Shown: one piece after another, positions 26,615 through 34,636 of the stretch
Position numbering within the stretch: position 1 is the stretch's first letter
Layout of the letters: the number at the start of each line of letters is the position of its first letter
Source: Pandoraea horticolens
GTDB taxonomy: Bacteria > Pseudomonadota > Gammaproteobacteria > Burkholderiales > Burkholderiaceae
Length of the DNA stretch: 64,000 bases
Assembly: GCF_902459555.1 (NCBI RefSeq)
Contig: NZ_CABPSM010000008.1
Location: 62,001-126,000, forward strand
Direction of reading: 5' to 3'
The notes under the pieces: model-generated
What the model saw: only the letters and a program-made list of their open reading frames with translations
What the model was told of the DNA's origin: nothing
The model's database searches: none
Position numbers and translations under genes: made by a program

Positions 26615-27199
26615 TATCGTGTCCTCTTGAGGGTGCCGCTCGCGAGGGCGCAGCACCGGTGTTACTGAAGGTTCGTTCGCCAATACCTTCGCCGCACCCT
26701 GTCTTTGACGGAGTGCACATCGAACGCCAAAAGGAGCCTACCCAGTGGACCGGCCATGAAGGCATGACGGCGCACCGAAAAGCGGCGATGGTTCGAAGGA
26801 GCAAGGCACATTGCGGCAGTGCCACAATGACGAGCAGTGCGTGTCGGGAGGGCGAAGACCGTGGGGTCCGCGTCATCGGCACAGCGAGTGATCCGGCTCG
26901 CAGGACATGGCTGTCAGCGGCGCCGATAAAGCATTTCGCGATCGTCAGGCGATGATCGGCGAATTTTCGCCGATCCCGCTAGGATACGCCTTTCTACATC
27001 GCTCGTGGGAAAAATATAACGACGACAAGCCCTTTTGGAGGCTTTTGCCGTGTATTCGTGGCGCAATGCATCAATGAAGCCGCCCGACAGCGCCCGCGCC
27101 GGTCTGCCGCTGCAGAATTCACTCGGGGACAATGCCAACATGACGCGCGACGCGCGCTCAACTATGCTGTAGGTATCCGTAGCCCGCAGGAGGAAGACC
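26615..27199. other. Intergenic region with a perfect palindrome at 26954-26975
   Basis: No gene is evident in these 585 bases. GATCGGCGAA (26954-26963), TT, then TTCGCCGATC (26966-26975) is a perfect 22-base dyad with too short a loop for a normal hairpin and no clear T-run, so an operator is the simplest reading. A TATGCT element at about 27161 may be the -10 of the CBS gene. Confidence 0.4.
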
Positions 27200-27676
27200 A
27201 TGAAAACAGTCGCTCAGATCCTGAAGTCCAAATCGGCCGACACGGTGTACCAGGTGCGCCCGACCGATTCGGTCCTCGATGCCTTGACCCTGATGGCCGA
27301 AGCGCGGATCGGCGCGGTACTGGTCAGTGACGACGATGGCAAAATCGTCGGCATCTTCACCGAACGCGATTACGCCCGTAAGGTGGCGCTCATGGGGCGC
27401 ACCTCGGTCAATACGCCGGTGCGCGACGTGATGACCTCTGCCGTACGCTACGTGAGCCCCGATCAGACCAACGAGGAATGCATGTCGCTGATGACGGAAC
27501 ACCGCATTCGTCACCTGCCTGTCATGAAAGACGGCGAACTGGTCGGCTTGCTGTCCATTGGCGATCTGGTCAAGACCATCATCACGGAACAGCAGTTCAC
27601 CATCGATCAGCTCGAGACTTACATTATGGGCGGGGGCGCCGCACTGGTAGGCCGCACACCGCCGCGCCCCAGCTAA
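27200..27676 (+). CDS. Tandem CBS-domain protein
   Basis: The product has 158 residues from an ATG behind AGGAGGAAG. It consists almost entirely of two CBS motifs. CBS1 (about 8-65) has DSVLDALTLMAEARIGAVLVSDDDGKIVGIFTERDYARKV; CBS2 (about 72-130) has DQTNEECMSLMTEHRIRHLPVMKDGELVGLLSIGDLVKTII. Such stand-alone Bateman modules bind adenine nucleotides and act as energy sensors for a partner enzyme or transporter, which is not identified here. A clean terminator follows at 27749. Confidence 0.92.
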   Translation: MKTVAQILKSKSADTVYQVRPTDSVLDALTLMAEARIGAVLVSDDDGKIVGIFTERDYARKVALMGRTSVNTPVRDVMTSAVRYVSPDQTNEECMSLMTEHRIRHLPVMKDGELVGLLSIGDLVKTIITEQQFTIDQLETYIMGGGAALVGRTPPRPS

Positions 27677-27748
27677 GCTAGTACTCACTACCGCCATTCT
27701 TGCCACCCAGCATTGCATCGCATTAAAACCGGCAGCGTAATCAGGGGC

Positions 27749-27777
27749 ACGGCGCTTCATTCGAAGCGCCGTTTTTT
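27749..27777 (+). terminator. Rho-independent terminator after the CBS-domain gene
   Basis: ACGGCGCTTC (27749-27758), loop ATTC, then GAAGCGCCGT (27763-27772), directly followed by a T-run. Confidence 0.88.
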
Positions 27778-27879
27778 CGAGCACGCGACGCAAAGTGCCG
27801 AGGCGGGCCTGCTCCACGCCAAGGGGTATGCCAAAATGCGAACACCCCTCCCGGTTTTCGACAGCATTCATGCCTCCCC

Positions 27880-28659
27880 TTGTCGCCTACATCCCTTAGC
27901 TCACCCGATCCGGCCTTCGCACGTCACGCGCTATCGATCACCAGGCGCCTGTCGTCCCGCCCCCTTGGCGCGCGTTTGCCGCGCAGCATCTGGTGGGTTG
28001 CGATTGCGGTACTGGCGCTGCATTGGCTGGTGTGGATCGCCACACCCGTACCGCTCACCGACTTCGGCGACAAATCATCCGAGCGCACGGCCATGCAGGT
28101 CACCATCATCACACCACCGGCCCCACGGCGTTCGGCGCTTCAGCCCCCCATTCCCACCGAATCGCCACATGAGAACAGGACAACGCCCACAGTGCGTGTT
28201 CCGGCGCCATCGCCGGAGCCACGACTGACCTCGCCGTCTGCAAAGCCCGCCGAGATGCGGGCATCACCTCCCGCGGCATTGAGCGCCCCAGCCCCCGCCC
28301 TTGACTGGCGCGCGGACGTTGCGCGGGAAGCTGGCACACAAGCGGCATCGAAAGCCTCGTCGCCGGTCGCAAGTGCCGAACGCGCGATCACCGAGCAGTC
28401 GCAACGCGCCGCGCCACACGACACGCCCCCGGCGCAGGGCAGCGTGGCGCAACGCGCCTTCGAGCGCGAATTCGGGCCAGGTCAGGCGGCGGTGAGCGGC
28501 CCCAAGGCCACGCGCGAGGGCGGCAATCCGTTAGGTACCCGGGAGTGTATCGAGATGAATGGGAAGAAGACATGCTCGCGCCAGCGCAATTTGGCAAACG
28601 ACATCGACCCATTCATGAAGCGCGAGCGCGTGTTCGCGCCCGAGATCGGCTCGCGCTGA
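27880..28659 (+). CDS. Hypothetical membrane-anchored Pro/Ala-rich periplasmic protein
   Basis: The longest frame gives 259 residues from a TTG at 27880. A single transmembrane helix (about residues 38-58, SIWWVAIAVLALHWLVWIA) is preceded by Arg-rich sequence, so the C-terminal 200 residues should be periplasmic. Residues 75-180 are a Pro/Ser/Ala-rich spacer as in TonB-like proteins, but there is no TonB C-terminal domain. The last 50 residues contain GGNPLGTRECIEMNGKKTCSRQRNLANDIDPFMKRERVF, with two Cys that may form a disulfide. I do not recognise the family. The start is uncertain because no ribosome-binding site is visible. Confidence 0.6.
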   Translation: MSPTSLSSPDPAFARHALSITRRLSSRPLGARLPRSIWWVAIAVLALHWLVWIATPVPLTDFGDKSSERTAMQVTIITPPAPRRSALQPPIPTESPHENRTTPTVRVPAPSPEPRLTSPSAKPAEMRASPPAALSAPAPALDWRADVAREAGTQAASKASSPVASAERAITEQSQRAAPHDTPPAQGSVAQRAFEREFGPGQAAVSGPKATREGGNPLGTRECIEMNGKKTCSRQRNLANDIDPFMKRERVFAPEIGSR

Positions 28660-28677
28660 TTGACGGACATCCATTTC

Positions 28678-28711
28678 ACGGCGCCCGCCGCACGATGCCG
28701 GCAGGCGCCGT
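28678..28711. terminator. Hairpin between convergent genes (possible terminator)
   Basis: A 13-bp stem with one mismatch (28678-28690 with 28699-28711, both built on GGCGCC and GCCG) separates the plus-strand Pro-rich gene from the minus-strand MFS gene. There is no T-run, so termination is only plausible. Confidence 0.4.
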
Positions 28712-28759
28712 TGCAGCGCCGCCGCTTGCCCCGCTCGCAGGCAGGCAATGCTCAGAAGC

Positions 28760-30247
28760 TCAGAAGTCTTCGGCGTCGACGTCGTAGTTCGACGGCTCCC
28801 AACGGATCGCTAGCAGCGCCAGCAAGCCGATGGCCGGCGCGGCGGCGATCACCCAAAACACCTTCGTCGCGAGCGCGGCCGCCAGCACCGGGAACAGAAA
28901 CAGCGAGACGGTCGAGCTGGCGCGCATGAGCGTCTGGTTAAAGCCCACGCCAACGCCACGCAGCGACGTCGGGTAGCTCAGCGACGCGAAGGTCATCGAA
29001 TGCGCCCCCGGGCCGAAGCCCTGGCCCAGCAGGAACAGCGCGAGAAAACCCAGTGCCCAGGCGACTTGCACGGCACCGTCGGGCTTGCCGACGAGCGCAA
29101 GGCCGACGAGCGCGGTCAACTGGCATGCGTAACCGAGTACCGTCAGCTTCCACGCACCGACCTTCGGTACGAGGCGCACGCCGAGCAAACCGCCCGTGAA
29201 CGCGAACAGCAGGTTCAGCGCGAGCGACATCAGAATCGTGGTGAGCATCGACTGCGCGAGAAAGCTCGCGATGATAACCGGCAACCCGAACGCCACCGCG
29301 TTATAGGCAAACGACGACGCCACTGCGATGATGGTCGCGAGCGTCGTGCGACGCAGGTACACACCTTTGAGCAGCGCGCCGTAGTTGCTCCATGCGGCGG
29401 GACGCTTCGGCGCCACGCGTTCGGCGTCAGCTGCCACGACGGCATCGATACCGTAGGAACGCTTCAGAATCTTCGCGGCGCTTTCGAGATCGCCCTGATT
29501 GGCGGCCCACACCGGCGATTCGCTCATGTAGCGGCTACGCACGGCGATGATCGCCAGCGCGGGGATAGCGCCGAAACCGAGGATGATTCGCCACAAAAGC
29601 GCACTGTGCGACGACGGCAGCACCGAGTAGCACAGCAGCACGAGGAGATACGACGCGCAGATCGCCGCGTACCAGGTTGGGCACCACATCGCGACCCGCG
29701 CGGCCTTGTTGCCTCGCCCCTTGAGTTTCGAGAATTCGGCGAGGAATGCCATCGCCACCGGCAAGTCGATGCCAACCCCCAGCCCCATCACGAAGCGCGC
29801 GCCGGCGAGCACATACTCGTTCGGGGCGAACGCACAGGCGATGGCAGCGATCACGAAGCACAGCATATCGGCCATAAATACGCGATAGCGGCCGATGCGG
29901 TCAGTAAAGTAGCCGCCGAGGAAGGCCCCCACGATGGCGCCGAACGTGATGGCCGACGCCACCATGCCCGTGCCTGCCGGCGTGAGATGAAATTCGCGGG
30001 CCACATCTTTCAGCCCGAAGGCGAGGGCCCCAAGGTCGTACGCGTCGAGGAACACACCGCCGAGCGCGATGGCCACGATCCAACGGGCATTGGACACGCG
30101 GGCGCCGCCCTCGTTGACGAGTTGCGCGACATCGGCAGCTGAGCGGATCACGGCAGGGCCGGCAGCACCTTTGGCATGAGAAGCGGACGAAGCCGCAGAA
30201 CTCGCGTGTGCGGGCGCGACGGAGGACAAGGAGACGTCAACGGACAT
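28760..30247 (-). CDS. MFS transporter, metabolite:H+ symporter type
   Basis: The product has 495 residues from MSVDVSLSS at 30247; an in-frame TTG at 30259 is the alternative. After a 45-residue Ala/Ser-rich N-terminus come 12 hydrophobic helices. Helix 1 carries LGGVFLDAYDLGALAFGL, the DxxD-type acidic motif of aromatic-acid and sugar symporters. MFS motif A is GGYFTDRIGRYRVFM between helices 2 and 3, and RYMSESPVWAANQGDLESA lies in the central loop. It is likely an uptake symporter for an organic acid or sugar; the substrate is not readable. It converges on the Pro-rich gene. Confidence 0.88.
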   Translation of the reverse strand: MSVDVSLSSVAPAHASSAASSASHAKGAAGPAVIRSAADVAQLVNEGGARVSNARWIVAIALGGVFLDAYDLGALAFGLKDVAREFHLTPAGTGMVASAITFGAIVGAFLGGYFTDRIGRYRVFMADMLCFVIAAIACAFAPNEYVLAGARFVMGLGVGIDLPVAMAFLAEFSKLKGRGNKAARVAMWCPTWYAAICASYLLVLLCYSVLPSSHSALLWRIILGFGAIPALAIIAVRSRYMSESPVWAANQGDLESAAKILKRSYGIDAVVAADAERVAPKRPAAWSNYGALLKGVYLRRTTLATIIAVASSFAYNAVAFGLPVIIASFLAQSMLTTILMSLALNLLFAFTGGLLGVRLVPKVGAWKLTVLGYACQLTALVGLALVGKPDGAVQVAWALGFLALFLLGQGFGPGAHSMTFASLSYPTSLRGVGVGFNQTLMRASSTVSLFLFPVLAAALATKVFWVIAAAPAIGLLALLAIRWEPSNYDVDAEDF

Positions 30248-30703
30248 GATGCGGAACAAGGAAGAAAACGATGGTCGGCCGATCCAGCGCCAAAGCCCGC
30301 GATGTTACCGCTTGGTACCGAGGCATCCAAGTGTTTTGTGGTTATATGCTTAGACGATTCCCGCGCCATAAGGCATGTTTTCTCAAAAAAACGGCAATAA
30401 TGCTCGAATTATCCTATAAAATTCAGCAGATTCCCCCAATACGTTAAGCACTCACAGGACATATCTCCATATCTCACCCAATGGGAATATCATCGAAAGG
30501 CGCGTCGAATCGGGTGGGTCCTCCGCCAACCGGCGTCAGCGTGTCAGTTCCGTCATTACAAACGCTTACCTTTTCTTACAGCACAAAGGTCTGCGGAACC
30601 CTACATTCCGCGTCGTGGTCGCAGTGGATGCGATACATTGTGCGCAACGTCACCCGACTAAGGTGACGACGCATTTACCTCACGCTCACGAGGACGAACC
30701 AAA
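30248..30703. other. Intergenic region, AT-richer than its surroundings, no gene seen
   Basis: These 456 bases between the MFS gene and the 2TM lipoprotein have an AT-rich core (about 30330-30480) without a convincing frame. Promoters for both divergent genes should lie here; no strong -35/-10 pair stood out. GAGGA at about 30691 is the ribosome-binding site of the downstream gene. Confidence 0.3.
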
Positions 30704-31228
30704 ATGAACATCAAAGCACTTACGGGAATCAGCGCGGCACTGGTCGCTGCCATGTTGGCCGGCTGCGTTGCACCAGGCCCGCAATACGGGTATCAGCAAC
30801 CGGGCTACCAGCAGGGCTACCAGCAAGGCTATCAACAACCGGGGTATCAGCAGGGCTACCAGCAACCGCCGCAACAACAGCAGATTCCGGGCGCACTGTA
30901 CGGCCGTGTCGAATCGATTGAACAGGTGAACGGCGCCAACAACAGCCCGAACATCCTCGGGACAGTGCTCGGCGGCGCCGCCGGCGGTCTTCTCGGCAAC
31001 ACGATGGGCGGCGGACGCGGACGCACCGCCACCACCATCGGCGGTGCCGTGATCGGCGCCATCGCGGGCAACCGTATCGAGAACGGCATGGGCCAACCGA
31101 ACGTGCTTTACCGCATCACGGTGCGTCTGGATGACGGCCGCGTGGCAACCGTGACGCAAGCGCCGCCGCTGCGCGTTCAACAGGGCCAGCGTGCTGCGGT
31201 CGCGAACGATACGGTGTACCCACAGTAA
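30704..31228 (+). CDS. Glycine-zipper 2TM outer-membrane lipoprotein (SlyB/PcP-like)
   Basis: This 174-residue lipoprotein has the lipobox LAGC with Cys21. Residues 24-60 are a Tyr/Gln-rich segment made of repeated GYQQ and GYQQP units. The glycine-zipper domain (about 85-130) reads NILGTVLGGAAGGLLGNTMGGGRGRTATTIGGAVIGAIAGNRIE. The C-terminus YRITVRLDDGRVATVTQ is typical of SlyB/PcP proteins, which stabilise the outer membrane under stress. It is followed by a strong terminator at 31297. The GYQQ repeat is unusual for the family. Confidence 0.88.
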   Translation: MNIKALTGISAALVAAMLAGCVAPGPQYGYQQPGYQQGYQQGYQQPGYQQGYQQPPQQQQIPGALYGRVESIEQVNGANNSPNILGTVLGGAAGGLLGNTMGGGRGRTATTIGGAVIGAIAGNRIENGMGQPNVLYRITVRLDDGRVATVTQAPPLRVQQGQRAAVANDTVYPQ

Positions 31229-31296
31229 CCCGCAGTAACCGCGGCAGTGCGTGCACCCCAACGTGCATTAGCCGCATCTACGCGCGCTGCAAGTAA

Positions 31297-31327
31297 AACG
31301 CCCGCCGGTGTCATGCCGGCGGGCGTT
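31297..31327 (+). terminator. Rho-independent terminator after the 2TM lipoprotein
   Basis: AACGCCCGCCGG (31297-31308), loop TGTCATG, then CCGGCGGGCGTT (31316-31327): a perfect 12-bp stem followed by GTCGTTTT. Confidence 0.85.
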
Positions 31328-31356
31328 GTCGTTTTGGCGCGCATGCGACGGCTCGC

Positions 31357-31905
31357 TTATTCGGTGCCAGGCGATGCGGCGTCGATCTCACGCCGGACGA
31401 GAAACAACCGCGTGTCGAATTCCAGTTGATGGTATCCGGGCTCCATGAATTCACATAGCCTGTAGAACGCCTTGTTGTGGTCGCTCTCCTTCAGATGCGC
31501 GAGTTCGTGCACGACGATCATGCGCAGAAATTCGGGGGGGGCCTCCCGAAAGAGCGACGCCACGCGGATTTCTTTCTTCGCCTTGAGCTTGCCGCCCTGC
31601 ACCCGCGAGATGGCAGTATGCAAACCAAGGGCGTGATGCACGACGTCGATCCTGGCGTCGTAGGCGACCTTGTGCACGGGTGGCGCGCTACGCAGGAATT
31701 CCTGCTTGATCTCCGATGTGAACTCGTACAGTGCGCGATCCGTCTGCACGGTATGACGCGACGGATAGCGGCGGTCCAGATGCGCGCCGAGGCGTCCAGT
31801 GTCGATCAGTTCGCGCACCTGCGCGAGCACGCCGGCCGGGTACGCCGAGACGAAGCGCATCGGATCCCTGGGCGCGGGACGCCAAGGCGTGAGTACGGTC
31901 GTCAT
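31357..31905 (-). CDS. YgjP-like (M48/SprT-related) metallopeptidase domain protein
   Basis: This 182-residue soluble protein has the zinc motif HExxH in MIVVHELAHLKESDHNKAFYRLC, with the third His seven residues later (DHNKAFY), as in YgjP/DUF45 proteins. IRVASLFREAPPEFLR precedes it. Members are thought to be minimal gluzincin-type peptidases; some are fused to or encoded near type I restriction systems, but no such genes are present here. The substrate is unknown. Confidence 0.87.
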   Translation of the reverse strand: MTTVLTPWRPAPRDPMRFVSAYPAGVLAQVRELIDTGRLGAHLDRRYPSRHTVQTDRALYEFTSEIKQEFLRSAPPVHKVAYDARIDVVHHALGLHTAISRVQGGKLKAKKEIRVASLFREAPPEFLRMIVVHELAHLKESDHNKAFYRLCEFMEPGYHQLEFDTRLFLVRREIDAASPGTE

Positions 31906-31981
31906 GCCACGCCCCGCTCACCAAGGTGGGACGCACCGGGGACGCGACGCAGGCACCATGTGTACACGATGACGCTGCGAC

Positions 31982-32200
31982 TCAATGATGGTGGTGATGC
32001 GACCACAGCGGGTCCATCGAATCGACAAACGATGCCACGGCGTCTTTGTCGCCGGTGGCGTGACGCATCAGTTGGCCGCACTTGCACCAGCCCTGGTAGG
32101 GGGTGATGTGCGAGCAGGCGGTCGTCTTCTGCAAATACAACGTGACCAGCTTGGCGCACTTGGTGCACTTGAACTTGAGAGTGAGGGCGGATTTGCTCAT
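31982..32200 (-). CDS. Small zinc-ribbon protein with a natural penta-histidine tail
   Basis: The product has 72 residues from ATG 32200; the frame is open to 32230. Potential metal ligands are C12-x2-C15, C29-x-H31 and C39-x-C41, which form one compact zinc-ribbon-like or treble-clef module (KCTKC, ACSH, WCKC). The protein ends LWSHHHHH, five histidines directly before the stop. The function is unknown. Possible roles are nucleic-acid binding or metal buffering. It is followed on the same strand by the YgjP-like gene 76 bp away. Confidence 0.7.
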   Translation of the reverse strand: MSKSALTLKFKCTKCAKLVTLYLQKTTACSHITPYQGWCKCGQLMRHATGDKDAVASFVDSMDPLWSHHHHH

Positions 32201-32412
32201 GAGAATTTCGTAGCGGCGCGCGTCTCGCAATATCGCGCGTAAAGGCGTTATTGTAACGACAATCCCTTATCGGGCTGAGGACACCGGGTTGCGGTAAGAT
32301 GCCTGCCGTCATCACGCTGTCGGGCGTATCGAATCGCATGAAATCGCATCGCGCAGCATACGCCCTGGCCCCCCAACCTTTCATCCGAACTCTACCGCTG
32401 AGCCCATCCACG

Positions 32413-33420
32413 ATGCGCCCGTCTTTTGCCGGCCCCCGTTCCCCGATGCGCCGCCGTCTGATACAGGCCGCCGCACTCGCCGCCTGTCTGCCGCTCGCCG
32501 CCTGCGCACCGCCCCCCGAAGTCGGCGGCACCTTCGTACAGCTCTGGCGCAGCCATCTCGACTGGACTCGCAGCCAATGGCGTGAACGCCTCACCGCCAC
32601 GCACGCCCTGGGCTGTAAGGAAATTTTCGTGCAATGGGCCGGCATCGACGGCGAACCGGCGAACACATGGATGGCCCCCGACTCGCTCATTCAGACGCTG
32701 CTCGACGAGAGCGCTGCGCTCGGCATGGGCGTTCACCTGGGCGTGCCCTACGACGAACGCTGGTGGAAGGTTATCGGCAACAAGAACGACGCCGCGCTGG
32801 ACGCCTTCCTGCAACGCACCGGCGAGCGCAGCGCGAGCTACATGCAAAGCGCGTTGTGGACACTGCACGACGCCTTTCGCGGCTGGTACGTCCCGTATGA
32901 ACTCGAACAATACAACTGGGCGGATCCGGTTCGCATCGACAAGCTCGCGAACTGGCTCGACAGTTTCTCCGATATCGCTATCGCCACAAGCGGACAGCCA
33001 CCGACCGTCTCGACCTACTTCAGTCAGTTGCCCACGACGGGCACCCTCGCGGGACTCTGGTCGGTGCTGCTCGATCGGGTAAAGCTCCACCCCATGATTC
33101 AGGACGGCGTCGGCGTGGCCGGTATCGGCAACTACGATGCACTGCGTCCGCTGCACGACATGCTCGTCGCGCGTAACGCGAAGTTCGATCTGATTCTGGA
33201 ACTGTTCGAACAGTTGCCGACGAAGAAAAACGACGGCACCGAGTTCAACGCGCGCTCCGCGAGCTTCCGCCGCATCGAAGCGCAGTGGGATATCGCCCGT
33301 GCCTACGGCGCGCAGCGCATCGTTGCCTTCTCGCTCGACCCATGGGTGCTGGGCGATTCCGACGACGCGAAGTCATTGCTCAAGCGTTGGCAGTCCGCGA
33401 TGGCGTCCGCGCCGAAATAG
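32413..33420 (+). CDS. DUF4434-type exported lipoprotein (putative polysaccharide-active TIM-barrel)
   Basis: The product has 335 residues from MRPSFAGPRSPMRRR at 32413; longer and slightly shorter starts exist. An Arg-rich signal ends in the lipobox LAAC (RRRLIQAAALAACLPLAAC). The mature part starts VGGTFVQLWRSHLDWTRSQWRERLTATHALGCKEIFVQWAGIDGE, the DUF4434 pattern of a glycoside-hydrolase-like barrel. The last strand IVAFSLDPWVLG closes the domain. Its position at the 3' end of the exopolysaccharide cluster, convergent with it, suggests trimming or clearing of the polymer in the periplasm. Confidence 0.75.
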   Translation: MRPSFAGPRSPMRRRLIQAAALAACLPLAACAPPPEVGGTFVQLWRSHLDWTRSQWRERLTATHALGCKEIFVQWAGIDGEPANTWMAPDSLIQTLLDESAALGMGVHLGVPYDERWWKVIGNKNDAALDAFLQRTGERSASYMQSALWTLHDAFRGWYVPYELEQYNWADPVRIDKLANWLDSFSDIAIATSGQPPTVSTYFSQLPTTGTLAGLWSVLLDRVKLHPMIQDGVGVAGIGNYDALRPLHDMLVARNAKFDLILELFEQLPTKKNDGTEFNARSASFRRIEAQWDIARAYGAQRIVAFSLDPWVLGDSDDAKSLLKRWQSAMASAPK

Positions 33421-33456
33421 CGCGGGCAATACGACCGGGTTACCAGGCTGTCGCCG

Positions 33457-34584
33457 TCAAAGCTGTTTGCCGACAATTTCGCGCAGAATTTCGCTGGTGC
33501 CACCGAAGATACGCAGGGCACGCGCATCGGCCCAGGCGCGGCCGATGCCGTACTCGCTCATGTAGCCATATCCGCCGTAGAGTTGCAGCAGGTCGTCGAG
33601 AACCTGCCCTTGTAATTCGGTGGCGTTGAGTTTGGCCATGGCGGCCGTGACGGCATCAAGCTCACCCTTCATATGACGGGCCAGACAGTCGTCGAGGAAT
33701 ACGCGCAGCATCGTAGATTTTGCCAGCGCGTCGGCGAGCTTGAAGCGGGTGTTCTGGAAGTCGAGCACCCGGCGGCCGAACACCTTGCGCTGCGACAGAT
33801 ACGCCTTCGCTTCGTCGATCATACCTTCGAGCGACGCCGCAGCCCGCAGCGCAATCGCCAGACGCTCCTGCGCAAGCTCTCGCGTCACGTATTCGAACGC
33901 CGCGTTTTCCTCGCCCAGCAATGCGTCGGACGGCAGGCGCACATCATCGAAAAACAGCTCGCATGTGTCCTGGCAATGTTGGCCGATTTTCGCGAGCGCC
34001 GGCCCCTTCGTGAAACCGGGCATTCCCTCCTCAACCGCGAACAGCGACAATCCGCGCGCACCGAGATCGGGATTCGTGCTGGCGAGTACCACCACGAGTC
34101 CGGCGTTCACGCCATTGGTGATGAATGTCTTCTGGCCGCTCAGCACCCAGGCGTCGCCCTCGCGTCGCGCGCGCGAACGTACCGCCTTCAAATCGCTGCC
34201 CGCGCCGGGTTCGGTCATGGCAATGGCACCGATGAGTTCGCCGGATGTCATGCGTGGCAGCCACTTCGCCTGCTGCGTGGCGGAGCCGAAGTTGACCAGA
34301 TACGGCGCGACCATGTCCGAGTGAATCGAGAATCCGATGCCCAGACAATTCGCGCGCGCCAGCGCTTCGATGACAACGGCGGCATGACCGAAATCGCCGT
34401 CGAGCCCGTGCGGCGCAGGAATGGCGCAATTGAGCAGACCGCTCTCACCCGCCTTCTGCCAGAGGGTGCGCGGCGTGACACCGTCACGCTCCCACTGCGC
34501 ATAATGGGGCAGGATCTCGTTGGCGATGAATCGCTGCACCTGATCGCGGAATTGTTCGTGATCGTCGCGGAAAACGGTGCGCAT
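33457..34584 (-). CDS. Acyl-CoA dehydrogenase (LCAD-like)
   Basis: This 375-residue FAD enzyme has a strong AGGAGGT before its ATG. FAD and substrate motifs are AMTEPGAGSDLKAVRSRA, SGQKTFITNGVNAGL and YGGYGYMSEYGIGRAWADARALRIFGGTSEILREIV. The position often holding the catalytic Glu (YEGTSE) is Gly here (FGGTSE), as in long-chain and isovaleryl enzymes that use a Glu in an earlier helix, probably within ASLEGMIDEAKAY. It introduces a trans-2 double bond into an acyl-CoA. It lies 52 bp after the AlgF-like gene on the same strand, so it may be read from the exopolysaccharide operon, but membership is unproven. Confidence 0.92.
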   Translation of the reverse strand: MRTVFRDDHEQFRDQVQRFIANEILPHYAQWERDGVTPRTLWQKAGESGLLNCAIPAPHGLDGDFGHAAVVIEALARANCLGIGFSIHSDMVAPYLVNFGSATQQAKWLPRMTSGELIGAIAMTEPGAGSDLKAVRSRARREGDAWVLSGQKTFITNGVNAGLVVVLASTNPDLGARGLSLFAVEEGMPGFTKGPALAKIGQHCQDTCELFFDDVRLPSDALLGEENAAFEYVTRELAQERLAIALRAAASLEGMIDEAKAYLSQRKVFGRRVLDFQNTRFKLADALAKSTMLRVFLDDCLARHMKGELDAVTAAMAKLNATELQGQVLDDLLQLYGGYGYMSEYGIGRAWADARALRIFGGTSEILREIVGKQL

Positions 34585-34636
34585 GCGTGAAAGACCTCCT
34601 GCTTTATCCTGTTCGCGGCAAAACCAGCCAGCCGGC

